DNA of 64,000 nt from Flavobacterium fontis (GTDB lineage: Bacteria; Bacteroidota; Bacteroidia; Flavobacteriales; Flavobacteriaceae). Of this stretch, positions 34,483 through 43,842 are shown in pieces. Within the stretch, counting starts at the first letter, position 1, and the number at the start of each line of letters is the position of its first letter. The position numbers were made by a program, and so were the translations under genes. The stretch lies in NCBI RefSeq assembly GCF_900129405.1, contig NZ_FQVQ01000001.1:248001-312000 (forward strand), in the 5' to 3' direction. Under the pieces are notes generated by a model. The model saw nothing but the letters and a program-made list of their open reading frames with translations. It made no database searches and was not told the DNA's origin.

Positions 34483-36447
34483 TTAGAATTCAAATTCATC
34501 CAACCGTAGACTGTCGAGAACCACCGTATCACGTATTTTGGATTGAAGGCGTTCTCTGGCGGGACCTGTAATTTTAAGCGGTTGACCGTAGCCTAGCGTG
34601 TCGTTTGGGGTTATCAGTTGACGGCGCAACATTAATCGAGTGAGAAAATCAAATTGTTGTTGGGCAAACGTTTTGGGTTGTTGTGTCCCATCAAAGCGAT
34701 ACATAAATCCTTTGGGCTTGGGAATAATGGTCGCCAAAAACAAGCATTCTTTAAACGTCAATTCTGACGGTTTTTTTTGAAAATAATACTGCGCGGCTTC
34801 GCCAATGCCATATACATCAGGGCCCCACTCAATGATGTTGAAATAGACTTCCAGCATCCGTTCTTTCGTGGCGATGCGTTGGTTTTCTAAAATATACACC
34901 AAAAGAATTTCTTCCAATTTACGTGAAAGCGTTTTCTCTCGCGTGAGGAACACATTTTTCACCAATTGCATGCTAATGGTACTTGCCCCACGTGCAAATT
35001 TCTTGGTGCGAATATTTTTGGCAATCGATTGTTTAAACGCTTCGTTGATAAATCCACGGTGCCGCATAAACGACGGGTCTTCACTGGTCAATACGCATTT
35101 TTGCAGGAAAGGGGAAATCTCAGTAAGGGGGGTGTACAATGGATTGCTGCTTCCAATGAGAATTGGGCGTTGCGGAATCCCTTTTTCAATAGCCCTATAT
35201 ACGAATTCGCTGTTTATTTTTCCCAAATCGGCCGCGCCATAGTGGGTGATTTGTAACTTTTCGGGTTGCAGCTTGCTTTCAAAAACAAGGGCATTCGGAT
35301 TTTTATCATGGTAGCTAAAATCCAATTGATACTTGAAATTTCCCGTTGCTGTCATGCCTTCAAAATGCGAAAACAAGCCTTTGGGTAAGGCATCGATAAA
35401 ATCTTGTGCTTTGGTTTTCGGGATTTGTAGTTTTAGCGCATAGGTTTTCCCGTCTTCTTTTTCATAAAAAAGATAGGGGCGGCATTGTAACTTGCCTAAG
35501 GTGAGAAGCGAACTTGAATCCAAGGCAATGCTGCGTTCCCCAATAATCCAATGAAAATCGACACGAGCTTGTGCAATTTCAACATCTTTGGAGGCAATTT
35601 TGGGATGATTGAGCACCAATTGCTGAATAGAAGCAAATCCGTCGGTGTGAAAATCGCCGCTGTCCATTCCCATATTATCCAAATGAAAGCGCGCGGATTG
35701 GAAGGCGGTTTTCAAATGAAATTTATGTTGCAAATAAGGTAAAATTAGCGTGTCGTTCTTTTTGTTTTTAAAAATCAAATCGGCTTTTCGGTTGCGTGGA
35801 TCGGCAAAACCCGAGAGTTGCCATTGCTGATGTATTTCGCCTTCGGTTAGTCGTATTGCTGTCGTGAGTTGCTGTTGTTGCAACATGAATTGGGTAAAAT
35901 CGAGTTGCACTTTATGGCCCAGGTCGTTGATTTTTAACGCAAATCCTTTGATGTTCATTTGCGTTGGAATCAAGTTGAGAAATCGAGCGGTCAACCGATT
36001 GGCGAGCTCGGCATAATCTACGGTTGTAAAGGTGTCTTCTTTTTCTTTTTTTTGAAGAAAGGCGTCAAAATTGGAACCGTTTTTGGTTTTTACCCATTGT
36101 ACATATCCGCCGTTGATTTCTAAATCGGTAATTTGTAGCGTTCCTGTGAGTAATTTCCAGAAGTTAAATCCTGTTCGAACAGGTCCCATTTGCACCAGGG
36201 TGTCGGCCTGATGCGGGGTGAGACTCATGCCGTCGATGGCAATGTGTTCGAGTCCCTCAAAATGCGGATTTTTTACGACCAATTCGCATTGGTACTCGGA
36301 TTTCATTTTTACAACCGCTTTGGCGATAATTTGTTCTAAAATAGATTGACGAAAGGCAAACCCCATACCGATACCCACGACCAAGAGTCCCAAGATCCAG
36401 TATCCAATGGTTTTGATTTTTTTACGAGAAAAGTTCAATCGTTTCAT
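34483..36447 (-). CDS. Monofunctional GT51 transglycosylase with large periplasmic region (654 aa)
   Basis: An inner-membrane enzyme that polymerises lipid II into glycan strands. One N-terminal membrane helix (about residues 13-32) is followed by some 400 residues with the beta-rich, AsmA-like look of a periplasmic repeat domain. The C-terminal GT51 domain (about 425-600) has LTSEDPSFMRHRG (catalytic E456), GASTISMQLVKNVFL, EKTLSRKLEEIL and MLEVYFNIIEWG. No transpeptidase domain follows, so it is not a class A penicillin-binding protein. It is much longer than MtgA (about 240 residues). The start overlaps the radA stop by 4 bases. Confidence 0.9.
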   Translation of the reverse strand: MKRLNFSRKKIKTIGYWILGLLVVGIGMGFAFRQSILEQIIAKAVVKMKSEYQCELVVKNPHFEGLEHIAIDGMSLTPHQADTLVQMGPVRTGFNFWKLLTGTLQITDLEINGGYVQWVKTKNGSNFDAFLQKKEKEDTFTTVDYAELANRLTARFLNLIPTQMNIKGFALKINDLGHKVQLDFTQFMLQQQQLTTAIRLTEGEIHQQWQLSGFADPRNRKADLIFKNKKNDTLILPYLQHKFHLKTAFQSARFHLDNMGMDSGDFHTDGFASIQQLVLNHPKIASKDVEIAQARVDFHWIIGERSIALDSSSLLTLGKLQCRPYLFYEKEDGKTYALKLQIPKTKAQDFIDALPKGLFSHFEGMTATGNFKYQLDFSYHDKNPNALVFESKLQPEKLQITHYGAADLGKINSEFVYRAIEKGIPQRPILIGSSNPLYTPLTEISPFLQKCVLTSEDPSFMRHRGFINEAFKQSIAKNIRTKKFARGASTISMQLVKNVFLTREKTLSRKLEEILLVYILENQRIATKERMLEVYFNIIEWGPDVYGIGEAAQYYFQKKPSELTFKECLFLATIIPKPKGFMYRFDGTQQPKTFAQQQFDFLTRLMLRRQLITPNDTLGYGQPLKITGPARERLQSKIRDTVVLDSLRLDEFEF

Positions 36448-37802
36448 CCAAATAATTCACTAACAACTTCTTCAATTTTGGAGACCAAAACGACGCGTAT
36501 TTTGAGATTCGGTAAGGTTACTTTGTTGTATTTGGACACAAAAATAGTGGTAAAACCTAACTTTTCAGCTTCTTGAATGCGTTGTTCAATACGGTTCACG
36601 GGACGAATTTCTCCCGATAACCCCACTTCTCCCGCAAAACAAACTTCTTTCCCCACAGCAATGTCCTCGTTGGAAGAGAGAATGGCACCTACCACCGCCA
36701 AATCAATGGCAGGATCGTCTACCGAAATACCTCCTGTGACGTTTAAAAACACATCTTTGGTCCCCAAACGGAATCCAGCTCGTTTTTCTAAAACCGCCAA
36801 AATCATGTTTAATCGTTTGGCATTATACCCGGTAGTACTGCGTTGCGGTGTTCCATAAACAGCGGTGGAAACCAGGGCTTGAATTTCAATCATCAACGGG
36901 CGCATCCCTTCCAGTGTTGAAGCAATGGCCGTGCCGGAGAGTTCTTCTTCGCGGTGGGAAATCAATATTTCAGACGGGTTGGTCACTTCACGTAGTCCCG
37001 AACCTTGCATTTCATAAATGCCCAATTCGGCCGTCGACCCAAAGCGGTTTTTTAAGGCGCGTAAAATGCGGTACACATGATTCCGGTCGCCTTCAAATTG
37101 CAATACCGTATCTACCATATGCTCAAGAATCTTCGGGCCAGCGATATTTCCGTCTTTGGTAATGTGGCCAATTAAAATGACGGGAACATTAGTTTCTTTG
37201 GCAAATTTGATCAACTCAGCGGTGCATTCTCGAATTTGTGAAATGCTTCCTGCGGTGGATTCGATGTAGTCGGTATGGAGTGTTTGGATCGAATCAATAA
37301 TCAGGATTTCGGGATCGACTTCCTGAATTTGACGAAAAATATTTTGCGTTTTGGTTTCCGTAAGTACAAAACAACTTTCGTTATTCGGGTTGATGCGCTC
37401 GGCACGCATTTTTATTTGCTTCTGACTCTCCTCTCCCGACACATAAAGCGTTTTGTAAGGGAGCATCAGTGAAAGTTGCAATAAAAGCGTACTTTTTCCG
37501 ATGCCCGGTTCGCCGCCCAATAAAATCACCGAACCTGGAACGATACCGCCTCCCAAGACCCGATTGAGTTCGCCGTCACCGGTGTTCAAACGAATTTCTT
37601 GCGCGGAATCAATTTCTCTAATCTTTAAAGGTTTTGGCGCTTTTTTGACTTCAACAGTACCTTTCCAGGCAACTTTTTCTTCTTTTTGAATGATTTCTTC
37701 TACAATGGTATTCCATTCTTTGCAAGCATTGCATTGGCCTTGCCATTTGGCATATTGAGCGCCACAATTTTGACAGAAAAAAGTTGTTTTTAGTTTCGCC
37801 AT
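36444..37802 (-). CDS. radA: DNA repair protein RadA (452 aa)
   Basis: A RecA-related helicase that promotes branch migration in recombinational repair. The N-terminal zinc finger has four cysteines (C10, C13, C24, C27). The Walker A motif GEPGIGKST ends at K103-S-T. The RadA-specific KNRFGS motif is present (RALKNRFGSTAELG), and the C-terminal Lon-like domain carries DPAIDLAVVGAILSS and FAGEVGLSGEIR. Length is normal. It overlaps the following GT51 gene by 4 bases. Confidence 0.97.
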   Translation of the reverse strand: MAKLKTTFFCQNCGAQYAKWQGQCNACKEWNTIVEEIIQKEEKVAWKGTVEVKKAPKPLKIREIDSAQEIRLNTGDGELNRVLGGGIVPGSVILLGGEPGIGKSTLLLQLSLMLPYKTLYVSGEESQKQIKMRAERINPNNESCFVLTETKTQNIFRQIQEVDPEILIIDSIQTLHTDYIESTAGSISQIRECTAELIKFAKETNVPVILIGHITKDGNIAGPKILEHMVDTVLQFEGDRNHVYRILRALKNRFGSTAELGIYEMQGSGLREVTNPSEILISHREEELSGTAIASTLEGMRPLMIEIQALVSTAVYGTPQRSTTGYNAKRLNMILAVLEKRAGFRLGTKDVFLNVTGGISVDDPAIDLAVVGAILSSNEDIAVGKEVCFAGEVGLSGEIRPVNRIEQRIQEAEKLGFTTIFVSKYNKVTLPNLKIRVVLVSKIEEVVSELFG

Positions 37803-37817
37803 TTGGGGTAAAAGAGG

Positions 37818-38972
37818 TTATTTTTTCTTGACTTGAGGTTTGAGTTCTTCCATTTTATCCATCATCATTTCCTTGGTTAAGTCGCCAATTTCTTGCAATT
37901 GGAAAGCATTTTGATAATGTTTCAACGCCATTTTTAAGTCGCCATTATTTTCATAAAAACGCGCCATGTGGTAATCGGCCAACATGGATTTTGGATACGC
38001 TTTTCGGGATAATTGGGCGAGTTGTTCAAATTCGTTAAAGGCTTTGTTTTTGATAATGGCTGCTTCGATAGCTTTGAAATCATTGAGACGAATATTCATT
38101 TTCATGCCCAAGGCTTTTTCAACCATATCGTACTTGTTTTTCAAGTATTCGACATAACCCGATTGAAGGACCACAATTTTTTCTTGAAATTCATTGGATG
38201 AAATGGGTTGGTATACCGAAAAAAACTGGTACAAAGCACTGGGAATAGCAAAGGGAACCAAAGAATAATGGGAACACCCTTTGAATTCATCATATCGGTA
38301 GTTTACTTTGGCTAAGTTGGCCGCTTTCATTTGGGTGTCCAAGGCAACTACTTTATCTTTTATCGATTTGATATCGCCATCCGCGGAGGCAACATAATAA
38401 AACATATTGGTTTGAAATGTCGCCATACGCTCGGGAATTCGCGTTTCCATGTCCAAAGGCATCACGGGGCTTAGCGATATGTACGCATTAAAAACGGGAT
38501 TGTCTTTGTATAAATAAAAATTCATAAACCCAGCGGTAACATCGTGTCCAGCGACAATTTTGAACGGGGCGATACGCAAGTTTTTTTGCAAATACGGAAG
38601 GAGTTCACCGCCAATAAATTCAAAAAACGATTCCCCAATGCCTTCTGGAAGTCCCGTCGTTTCATCGACTTTACACTCTTCATCACGTTCGGTATCGGTG
38701 GTATGGTTTAATCCGACTAAAATAACTTCAGGCAAGTCATCCCAGTAATAAGCGTATTTTAGCGTTCCTTGTATAGGGTCAAACAAATAATCTCCATCCA
38801 AAGCCAAGAGAAGGGGATAGGCACGTTTTGCGTCTTTTCCGTAGGAGGGAGGTAATGAAATGGAAAGGTAGCGGTATTTGTCCAAGCGATTGGAAAAAAT
38901 ACTGTCTTTAATGACCTGTCCAAATCCGTTTAGACTCAGGGCAAGTACTAAAAGCAGGATTGTTTTTTTCAT
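37818..38972 (-). CDS. Esterase-D-like alpha/beta-hydrolase-fold protein, probably inactive (384 aa)
   Basis: A signal peptide covers residues 1-18. Residues about 25-260 have the esterase D/enterochelin esterase fold (YRYLSISLPPSY, YPLLLALDGDYLF, YDEFKGCSHYS). The nucleophile elbow, normally GHSxxG, reads GHDVTAG with aspartate at D144, so the catalytic serine is missing. The C-terminal 100 residues have one or two TPR-like helix pairs (LADYHMARFYENNGDLKMALKHY). It may be a binding protein or use another chemistry. It lies 15 bases upstream of radA on the same strand. Confidence 0.85.
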   Translation of the reverse strand: MKKTILLLVLALSLNGFGQVIKDSIFSNRLDKYRYLSISLPPSYGKDAKRAYPLLLALDGDYLFDPIQGTLKYAYYWDDLPEVILVGLNHTTDTERDEECKVDETTGLPEGIGESFFEFIGGELLPYLQKNLRIAPFKIVAGHDVTAGFMNFYLYKDNPVFNAYISLSPVMPLDMETRIPERMATFQTNMFYYVASADGDIKSIKDKVVALDTQMKAANLAKVNYRYDEFKGCSHYSLVPFAIPSALYQFFSVYQPISSNEFQEKIVVLQSGYVEYLKNKYDMVEKALGMKMNIRLNDFKAIEAAIIKNKAFNEFEQLAQLSRKAYPKSMLADYHMARFYENNGDLKMALKHYQNAFQLQEIGDLTKEMMMDKMEELKPQVKKK

Positions 38973-39018
38973 GTTTTATATTGGGTTAGGTTGCAGTAAG
39001 CGACCACCAATATAGGAA

Positions 39019-39981
39019 TTATTTTCGATTTAATAGGGGTAATAAAAGATAGGATAACAAACCTAAAAATAGGGTAAGAAGCGTTTGAGAAGTCCAAACC
39101 AACCAACCAAATGCAGTGGCAGTTTCGTTTGGGATGCCATACAATCCGAAGATTAAGGCAATTGAAAAGGGATAAGCCCCGATACCTCCGTTGGTAAATC
39201 CGATGGCTAAACTACCAAAAATAAAGCCCATAATGATTACGTCAAAACCTATTTGATGCGTTTCTTTTAGGGCAAAAATGGGAATGTAAAACATGACCAG
39301 ATAGCATCCCCAAATCAGAAAAGAATGCCCTATGTAGTGCCATTTTTTTTCCATTTTATAGACGCTCAACAAGCCTTCGGTAAGTCCTGAAAATTTAAGT
39401 TTAAGCTTTTGAATAATAGGCCATTCAGCATAAATCCAAATAAAAATAAAAAGCACCATAAGTGCCAAAAAACCGATGCTGAGGTAAACGATAGATTGAA
39501 GGCCAATGTTTTTGGTTTGTAAAAAGCCGTATAAGGTGTCAAATTGTAGCGCAAATCCAATGATGACAAAGAGAAAGAATAGGGCTAAGTCCACAATCCG
39601 TTCGGCAACGATGGTGCCAAAAGCCTTGTCAAAGGGAACGTCCTCGTATTTTTTAAGCAATACGGCACGCGTTACCTCTCCCGATCGTGGAATGGTCAAA
39701 TTGACCAAATACGAGACACAAACGGTCAAAAAGTTGTTTTGTGTTTTTGGATAGTAGCCCAAGTGATTCAAAGCATATTTCCAGCGGTAGGCGCGCAACC
39801 AATGCCCTAAGGTGGCTACCAAAAGCGAGAGTGCCACGTAGAAATAATCCGCTTTCAACAAGCTGGTTTTTATATTTTGAAGGGCTTCAGGAGTGAGCGA
39901 TTGGTATTGATAATAAATTAGTCCACAACCGAGAAGTAATGGAAGAACGAGTAACAATACATTTTTGACTTGCTTGTTCAC
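39019..39981 (-). CDS. Flippase-like membrane protein of the UPF0104/LPG synthase TM family (320 aa)
   Basis: A polytopic inner-membrane protein with about eight hydrophobic segments and the family marks HWLRAYRWKYALNHLG, LTIPRSGEVTRAVLL, ERIVDLALFF and a Gly-rich GGIGAYPFSIALIFG loop. Related proteins include the membrane part of lysylphosphatidylglycerol synthase and AglD-like transporters. It has no soluble transferase domain. A lipid-linked substrate is likely but unknown. Its start is 5 bases from the panD stop, so panC, panD and this gene appear to be one transcript. Confidence 0.88.
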   Translation of the reverse strand: MNKQVKNVLLLVLPLLLGCGLIYYQYQSLTPEALQNIKTSLLKADYFYVALSLLVATLGHWLRAYRWKYALNHLGYYPKTQNNFLTVCVSYLVNLTIPRSGEVTRAVLLKKYEDVPFDKAFGTIVAERIVDLALFFLFVIIGFALQFDTLYGFLQTKNIGLQSIVYLSIGFLALMVLFIFIWIYAEWPIIQKLKLKFSGLTEGLLSVYKMEKKWHYIGHSFLIWGCYLVMFYIPIFALKETHQIGFDVIIMGFIFGSLAIGFTNGGIGAYPFSIALIFGLYGIPNETATAFGWLVWTSQTLLTLFLGLLSYLLLPLLNRK

Positions 39982-39986
39982 GAAAT

Positions 39987-40337
39987 TTATTTCAACAAGT
40001 TGGTCGTTTCATCGGGGAACACTAACCAAGGGGTGAAGGATTTAGCCGCCTCAAATTCGAGGGTGGCATACGCAATAATGATGATGATATCGCCCGGTTG
40101 AACTTTCCGTGCTGCGGGACCGTTTAAGGTGATTTCACCCGATTGCCGCGCTCCTTTAATTACGTAAGTTTCAAAGCGCTCGCCATTGTTGATGTTTACA
40201 ATGGATACTTTTTCACCTTCAATAATGTTGGAGGCTTCCATCAACGCTTCGTCGATGGTGATACTACCGATGTAATTCAAATCGGCACCGGTTACTTTTA
40301 CACGGTGAATCTTGGATTTAACTACTTGAATTTGCAT
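39987..40337 (-). CDS. panD: Aspartate 1-decarboxylase PanD (116 aa)
   Basis: Makes beta-alanine from aspartate for pantothenate and coenzyme A. The proenzyme cuts itself at G24-S25 (YIGS) to form the pyruvoyl cofactor. Other marks are the conserved [20 protein letters not shown] start, [17 protein letters not shown] and the terminal beta strands with DIIIIIAYA. It lies 14 bases after panC, the enzyme using its product. Confidence 0.96.
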   Translation of the reverse strand: MQIQVVKSKIHRVKVTGADLNYIGSITIDEALMEASNIIEGEKVSIVNINNGERFETYVIKGARQSGEITLNGPAARKVQPGDIIIIIAYATLEFEAAKSFTPWLVFPDETTNLLK

Positions 40338-40351
40338 GGGGCAAAGGTAAA

Positions 40352-41200
40352 TTAATTTAATGAAATGGTATCAATGAGTCGCACATTGTTTGCAAAAACC
40401 GCAATAAAGGCGCGATATTTTCTGTTTTTTTGTTTTTTCACAGCAGGTTTTAAGGTATTCTCTTCGGCAATTTCAAAGTATTCCAATTGAAAAAGCGGGT
40501 GGTTGGCAAAGGTTTCAGCCACCATTTGTCGTGTTTTTGCAATGGATTGTTGGGCAAATTGATTCGCCGTTTTTTGTAAGGTGGCATAAATTAGCGCGGC
40601 TTCTTGACGCTCTTGTGGACTCAAACGTTCATTGCGCGAACTCATGGCGAGCCCATTGGCCTCTCGGTATACAGGGCAACCCACAATAATTACGGGAAGT
40701 TGCTCCTTGGCAACTAGTTTTTTGACGATTTGGAGTTGTTGAAAATCTTTTTCTCCAAAATAAGCTCTCGTTGGGTTTACAATTTCAAAAAGTTTTTTCA
40801 CCACAGTGCCTACTCCATCAAAATGGCCGGGTCTAAATTTTCCCTCCATTTGGTGTTCTAAGCCTTCAAACGAGTAGGACTTTGATTCGGTTTTTCCTTC
40901 ATAAATATCCGCAACGGAAGGGGCATAAATTAGAATTTTCTCAGAAATAGTCCTTACTTTTTGTATGTCGCTTTCCAAAGTGCGCGGGTATTTTTCTAGA
41001 TCTTCCGGATTATTAAATTGCGTCGGATTGACAAAAATACTAATCACCGTGATGTCGTTTTCAACCACCGATTGTGCCAATAACGAAAGATGGCCTTGGT
41101 GTAACGCGCCCATCGTTGGCACAAAACCCACCGAGGTTTTCGGTTGCCTAAGGGATTCTAAATGATGCGAAAGCGCGTCTTTTTTGTCAAAAACCAACAT
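40352..41200 (-). CDS. panC: Pantothenate synthetase PanC (282 aa)
   Basis: Joins pantoate and beta-alanine with ATP to give pantothenate. The HIGH-like motif reads HQGH (residues 34-37) in [14 protein letters not shown]. Other marks are [27 protein letters not shown] and the MSSRNERL motif. The open frame reaches further upstream, but the ATG at 41200 gives 282 residues, nearly the length of the Escherichia coli enzyme. A TAAGTTTG box lies 25 bases upstream. It is the first gene of the panC-panD-flippase unit. Confidence 0.96.
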   Translation of the reverse strand: MLVFDKKDALSHHLESLRQPKTSVGFVPTMGALHQGHLSLLAQSVVENDITVISIFVNPTQFNNPEDLEKYPRTLESDIQKVRTISEKILIYAPSVADIYEGKTESKSYSFEGLEHQMEGKFRPGHFDGVGTVVKKLFEIVNPTRAYFGEKDFQQLQIVKKLVAKEQLPVIIVGCPVYREANGLAMSSRNERLSPQERQEAALIYATLQKTANQFAQQSIAKTRQMVAETFANHPLFQLEYFEIAEENTLKPAVKKQKNRKYRAFIAVFANNVRLIDTISLN

Positions 41201-41224
41201 GAATTTGTTTTCAAATTTGCGGTA

Positions 41225-41232
41225 CAAACTTA
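41225..41232 (-). promoter_or_regulatory. Candidate -7 promoter box of panC
   Basis: On the minus strand TAAGTTTG fits TAnnTTTG and lies 25 bases before the panC ATG. No TTG at the ideal 19-base distance was seen. Confidence 0.45.
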
Positions 41233-41264
41233 GTAGGTTTCGTGTAAAACACCATATTTTTTTG

Positions 41265-41272
41265 TAATTTTG
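41265..41272 (+). promoter_or_regulatory. Candidate -7 promoter box of the glycogen-synthase-like gene
   Basis: TAATTTTG on the plus strand, 48 bases before the ATG, fits TAnnTTTG. It stands in the divergent region shared with panC. The -33 element is poor. Confidence 0.45.
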
Positions 41273-41320
41273 CCTGTTTTTTAAACAACAGTAAAACCAA
41301 AACCAATCAAGAATCAACCT

Positions 41321-42124
41321 ATGGAAGACAAGAGGATATTATATGTGTCGTCTGAAGTGGTGCCTTATTTAGCTGAAAATGAGGTTTCGTTAATGTCGTA
41401 TGACGTACCCAAAATGATTAACGATCAAGGCGGACAAATACGAATATTTATGCCTCGATACGGGAATATCAATGAACGAAGACATCAGTTGCATGAAGTG
41501 ATTCGTCTTTCGGGGATGAATTTAGTGGTGAATGATGTAGATATGCCTTTGATTATAAAGGTAGCTTCGATTCCCAAAGAGCGTATTCAGGTTTATTTTA
41601 TTGATAATGATGAATATTTTAAACGGAAATCAACGTTTACGGATGAAGAGGGTGTTTTGTATCCTGATAACGATGAGCGGGCTATATTTTTTGCCAAAGG
41701 GGTTGTAGAAACCGTCAAAAAACTGAATTGGGTCCCCGATATTATTCATGTTCACGGTTGGTTGGCTTCGATGTTACCAGTGTATATGAAGCATTTTTAC
41801 AAGCATGAGGCTTTGTTTTCAGATACCAAAATTGTTACCTCAGTCTACAATTCAGGTTTCGAAGGCTTATTGGATAAAGAAGCGATAGAGAAAATTAAGT
41901 TTGATGGCGTACCTGCAGCATCGTTGGCGCCGCTTGCAGAACCCAATTATCAGAATTGGATGGAGGTAGCCATTGCGCATTCGGATGCCGTTATTGTGGG
42001 CTCGGAAGATTTGGATGGAGGTTTAACAAAAATTATAGCATCATCCGGAAAACCTTTTTTACCTTTCACCCCAAAAGAAGCGTTTGCTGAAGCCTATACT
42101 TCTTTTTACAAGCAAATGTTATAA
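41321..42124 (+). CDS. Glycogen/starch-synthase-like protein, N-terminal domain only (267 aa)
   Basis: Residues 5-220 follow the N-terminal GT-B domain of bacterial glycogen synthase (ILYVSSEVVPY, PKMINDQGGQIRIFMPRYG, WVPDIIHVHGWLASMLPVYMK). True GlgA proteins are about 480 residues and have a KTGGL motif near the start for ADP-glucose. Here that place reads AENEVSL, and the whole C-terminal nucleotide-binding domain is absent. The end is a natural stop with no sign of a frameshift. Enzymatic glycogen synthesis is therefore unlikely, and a regulatory or carbohydrate-binding role is possible. It lies 8 bases upstream of the DUF4270 gene and, with glmS, forms a plus-strand unit. Confidence 0.85.
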   Translation: MEDKRILYVSSEVVPYLAENEVSLMSYDVPKMINDQGGQIRIFMPRYGNINERRHQLHEVIRLSGMNLVVNDVDMPLIIKVASIPKERIQVYFIDNDEYFKRKSTFTDEEGVLYPDNDERAIFFAKGVVETVKKLNWVPDIIHVHGWLASMLPVYMKHFYKHEALFSDTKIVTSVYNSGFEGLLDKEAIEKIKFDGVPAASLAPLAEPNYQNWMEVAIAHSDAVIVGSEDLDGGLTKIIASSGKPFLPFTPKEAFAEAYTSFYKQML

Positions 42125-42132
42125 TAAAGTAT

Positions 42133-43830
42133 ATGAATTTTTCAAGATTTTTACGATTCTTAGGTGTAGTATCTTTAGTGACTTTGGTTTCTTGTGATAA
42201 AGATTTTACCAATGTAGGAATTGATTTAGTAGGAGAAGATCATTATGGATTGGATCAAACCTATTTTGATGTGATGGCCTACAACCAAAACACAGGAGCC
42301 GTGCAGGCTAATGATATGGCTATAAATTCCTTAGGGTATTACAATAATCCTGTTTTTGGAAAAACCAAAGCGAGTATTGTGACTCAGTTGGAATTAGCAG
42401 CGAATAACCCCATTTTTTATGCCAATGACATTACGATTGACTCCGTCTACATGCATGTGCCTTACTTTGCAACCTTGACGGATGTTGATGAAACTTCAGG
42501 CGACCCAATTTATCGATTGGATTCCATTTTACCGGCTCATCAAGTAGGAACAGCCTTGCCAAAGATCAAGCTGAGTGTTTACGAATCGGGTTATGCTATC
42601 CAAGATTTTGATCCGTCTTCAGGGTTGCAACAACCGCAATATTATTATTCCGATCAGTTGGCAGAGTTTGAAGGGAATTTGGCCAATGGAGGTCAGCGAA
42701 TCAATACCGATAACACCAATATTGACACCCCAGCAACCACTGATTTTAGTCAAAACGACCAATTTGTTTTCCGGGATGATGAGGTCAAAATTTTACGTCC
42801 AAGTGGTACGGTCAAAGAACGATTGGCGCCTGGAATGTATTTAAATTTGAACAAAACTTTTTTTGAGAATAAAATTATCAATGCCCCCTCAGGAGTTCTT
42901 TTGAATAACAACACCTTCCGAAATTACTTCAGAGGGTTATTGTTTAAAGCCGAGGCTGCCGCTGGTTTTGAAAATCAAGGGGCCATGGCACGTTTGAATT
43001 TTTCGAGAGGAACAATTACGATTTTATACAAAGATTTTTCCTCCAGTACGGGTACTGAAAAAGTTCGTAAAAAGATGGTGCTCAATTTTGGCCCACGTAC
43101 CATCAACTTTTTTGAAACCGATTATGTCAACCCTATTTCAACACCCGATGTGGTTAATGGGGATCAACGCCTCTATTTGAAAGGCGGACAAGGATCGATG
43201 GCGGTACTTAATTTATTCAATCCTACCGACAATATTGGTTTTGATGCAAACGGCAATCAAGTAAATACACCTAATGGAATTTCCGATGAGCTTGATCGAT
43301 TGCGCAATCCTGCCGATGGTAAAAAATGGTTGGTCAATGAAGCAAATCTTGTCTTTCACATCGATAAAGATCAAATGCAACTCCCCTCGGATATCAATGG
43401 AAAAAAAGCCCCCGAGCCCAACCGCATATTGTTGTATGATTTAAACAACAACCGTCCTTTGGTTGATTATTCTGCCGATTTATCCACGAGTAGTTCCGTC
43501 AAAAACAACAAGTTTATTCATGGTGGGATTATTTCCAAAGACAGTGATGGGCGCGGTGAATTTTACAAGATTCGTCTGACCCGTCATATTCAAAATCTTA
43601 TTTACAACGATTCGACCAACGTGCGGCTTGGATTGGTAGTAACCGAGAACATTAATAATGTAAATCGGGCTTTTTTACGCACCCCATTTTCTTTTGCCAA
43701 TCGCATTAATAAATACATCCCGGCCATGGCTGTGGTCAATCCATTAGGAACTATACTGTATGGAGGTCACCCCAATGTGCCCGAAAATAAAAGAATTCGT
43801 TTACAAGTATATTATACCAAACCCGATTAA
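42133..43830 (+). CDS. DUF4270 family lipoprotein (565 aa)
   Basis: A lipoprotein signal ends in VTLVSC-D (Cys about residue 22). The mature protein is a long beta-rich domain typical of DUF4270, a Bacteroidetes family of unknown function (KDFTNVGIDLVGEDHYG at the start; ANLVFHIDKDQM and RLGLVVTENINNVNRAFLRTP near the end). It is expected in the outer membrane or periplasm. It lies 8 bases after the glycogen-synthase-like gene and 12 bases before glmS. Confidence 0.9.
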   Translation: MNFSRFLRFLGVVSLVTLVSCDKDFTNVGIDLVGEDHYGLDQTYFDVMAYNQNTGAVQANDMAINSLGYYNNPVFGKTKASIVTQLELAANNPIFYANDITIDSVYMHVPYFATLTDVDETSGDPIYRLDSILPAHQVGTALPKIKLSVYESGYAIQDFDPSSGLQQPQYYYSDQLAEFEGNLANGGQRINTDNTNIDTPATTDFSQNDQFVFRDDEVKILRPSGTVKERLAPGMYLNLNKTFFENKIINAPSGVLLNNNTFRNYFRGLLFKAEAAAGFENQGAMARLNFSRGTITILYKDFSSSTGTEKVRKKMVLNFGPRTINFFETDYVNPISTPDVVNGDQRLYLKGGQGSMAVLNLFNPTDNIGFDANGNQVNTPNGISDELDRLRNPADGKKWLVNEANLVFHIDKDQMQLPSDINGKKAPEPNRILLYDLNNNRPLVDYSADLSTSSSVKNNKFIHGGIISKDSDGRGEFYKIRLTRHIQNLIYNDSTNVRLGLVVTENINNVNRAFLRTPFSFANRINKYIPAMAVVNPLGTILYGGHPNVPENKRIRLQVYYTKPD

Positions 43831-43842
43831 ACAAACAAAGTT

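Noticed and set aside
41201-41317. Longer N-terminus of PanC
   Set aside because: The added residues are aromatic-rich and unlike the family, and they cover both divergent promoter boxes.
43831-43842. glmS ribozyme
   Set aside because: Only 12 bases separate the DUF4270 stop and the glmS start, and no ribozyme core is present.
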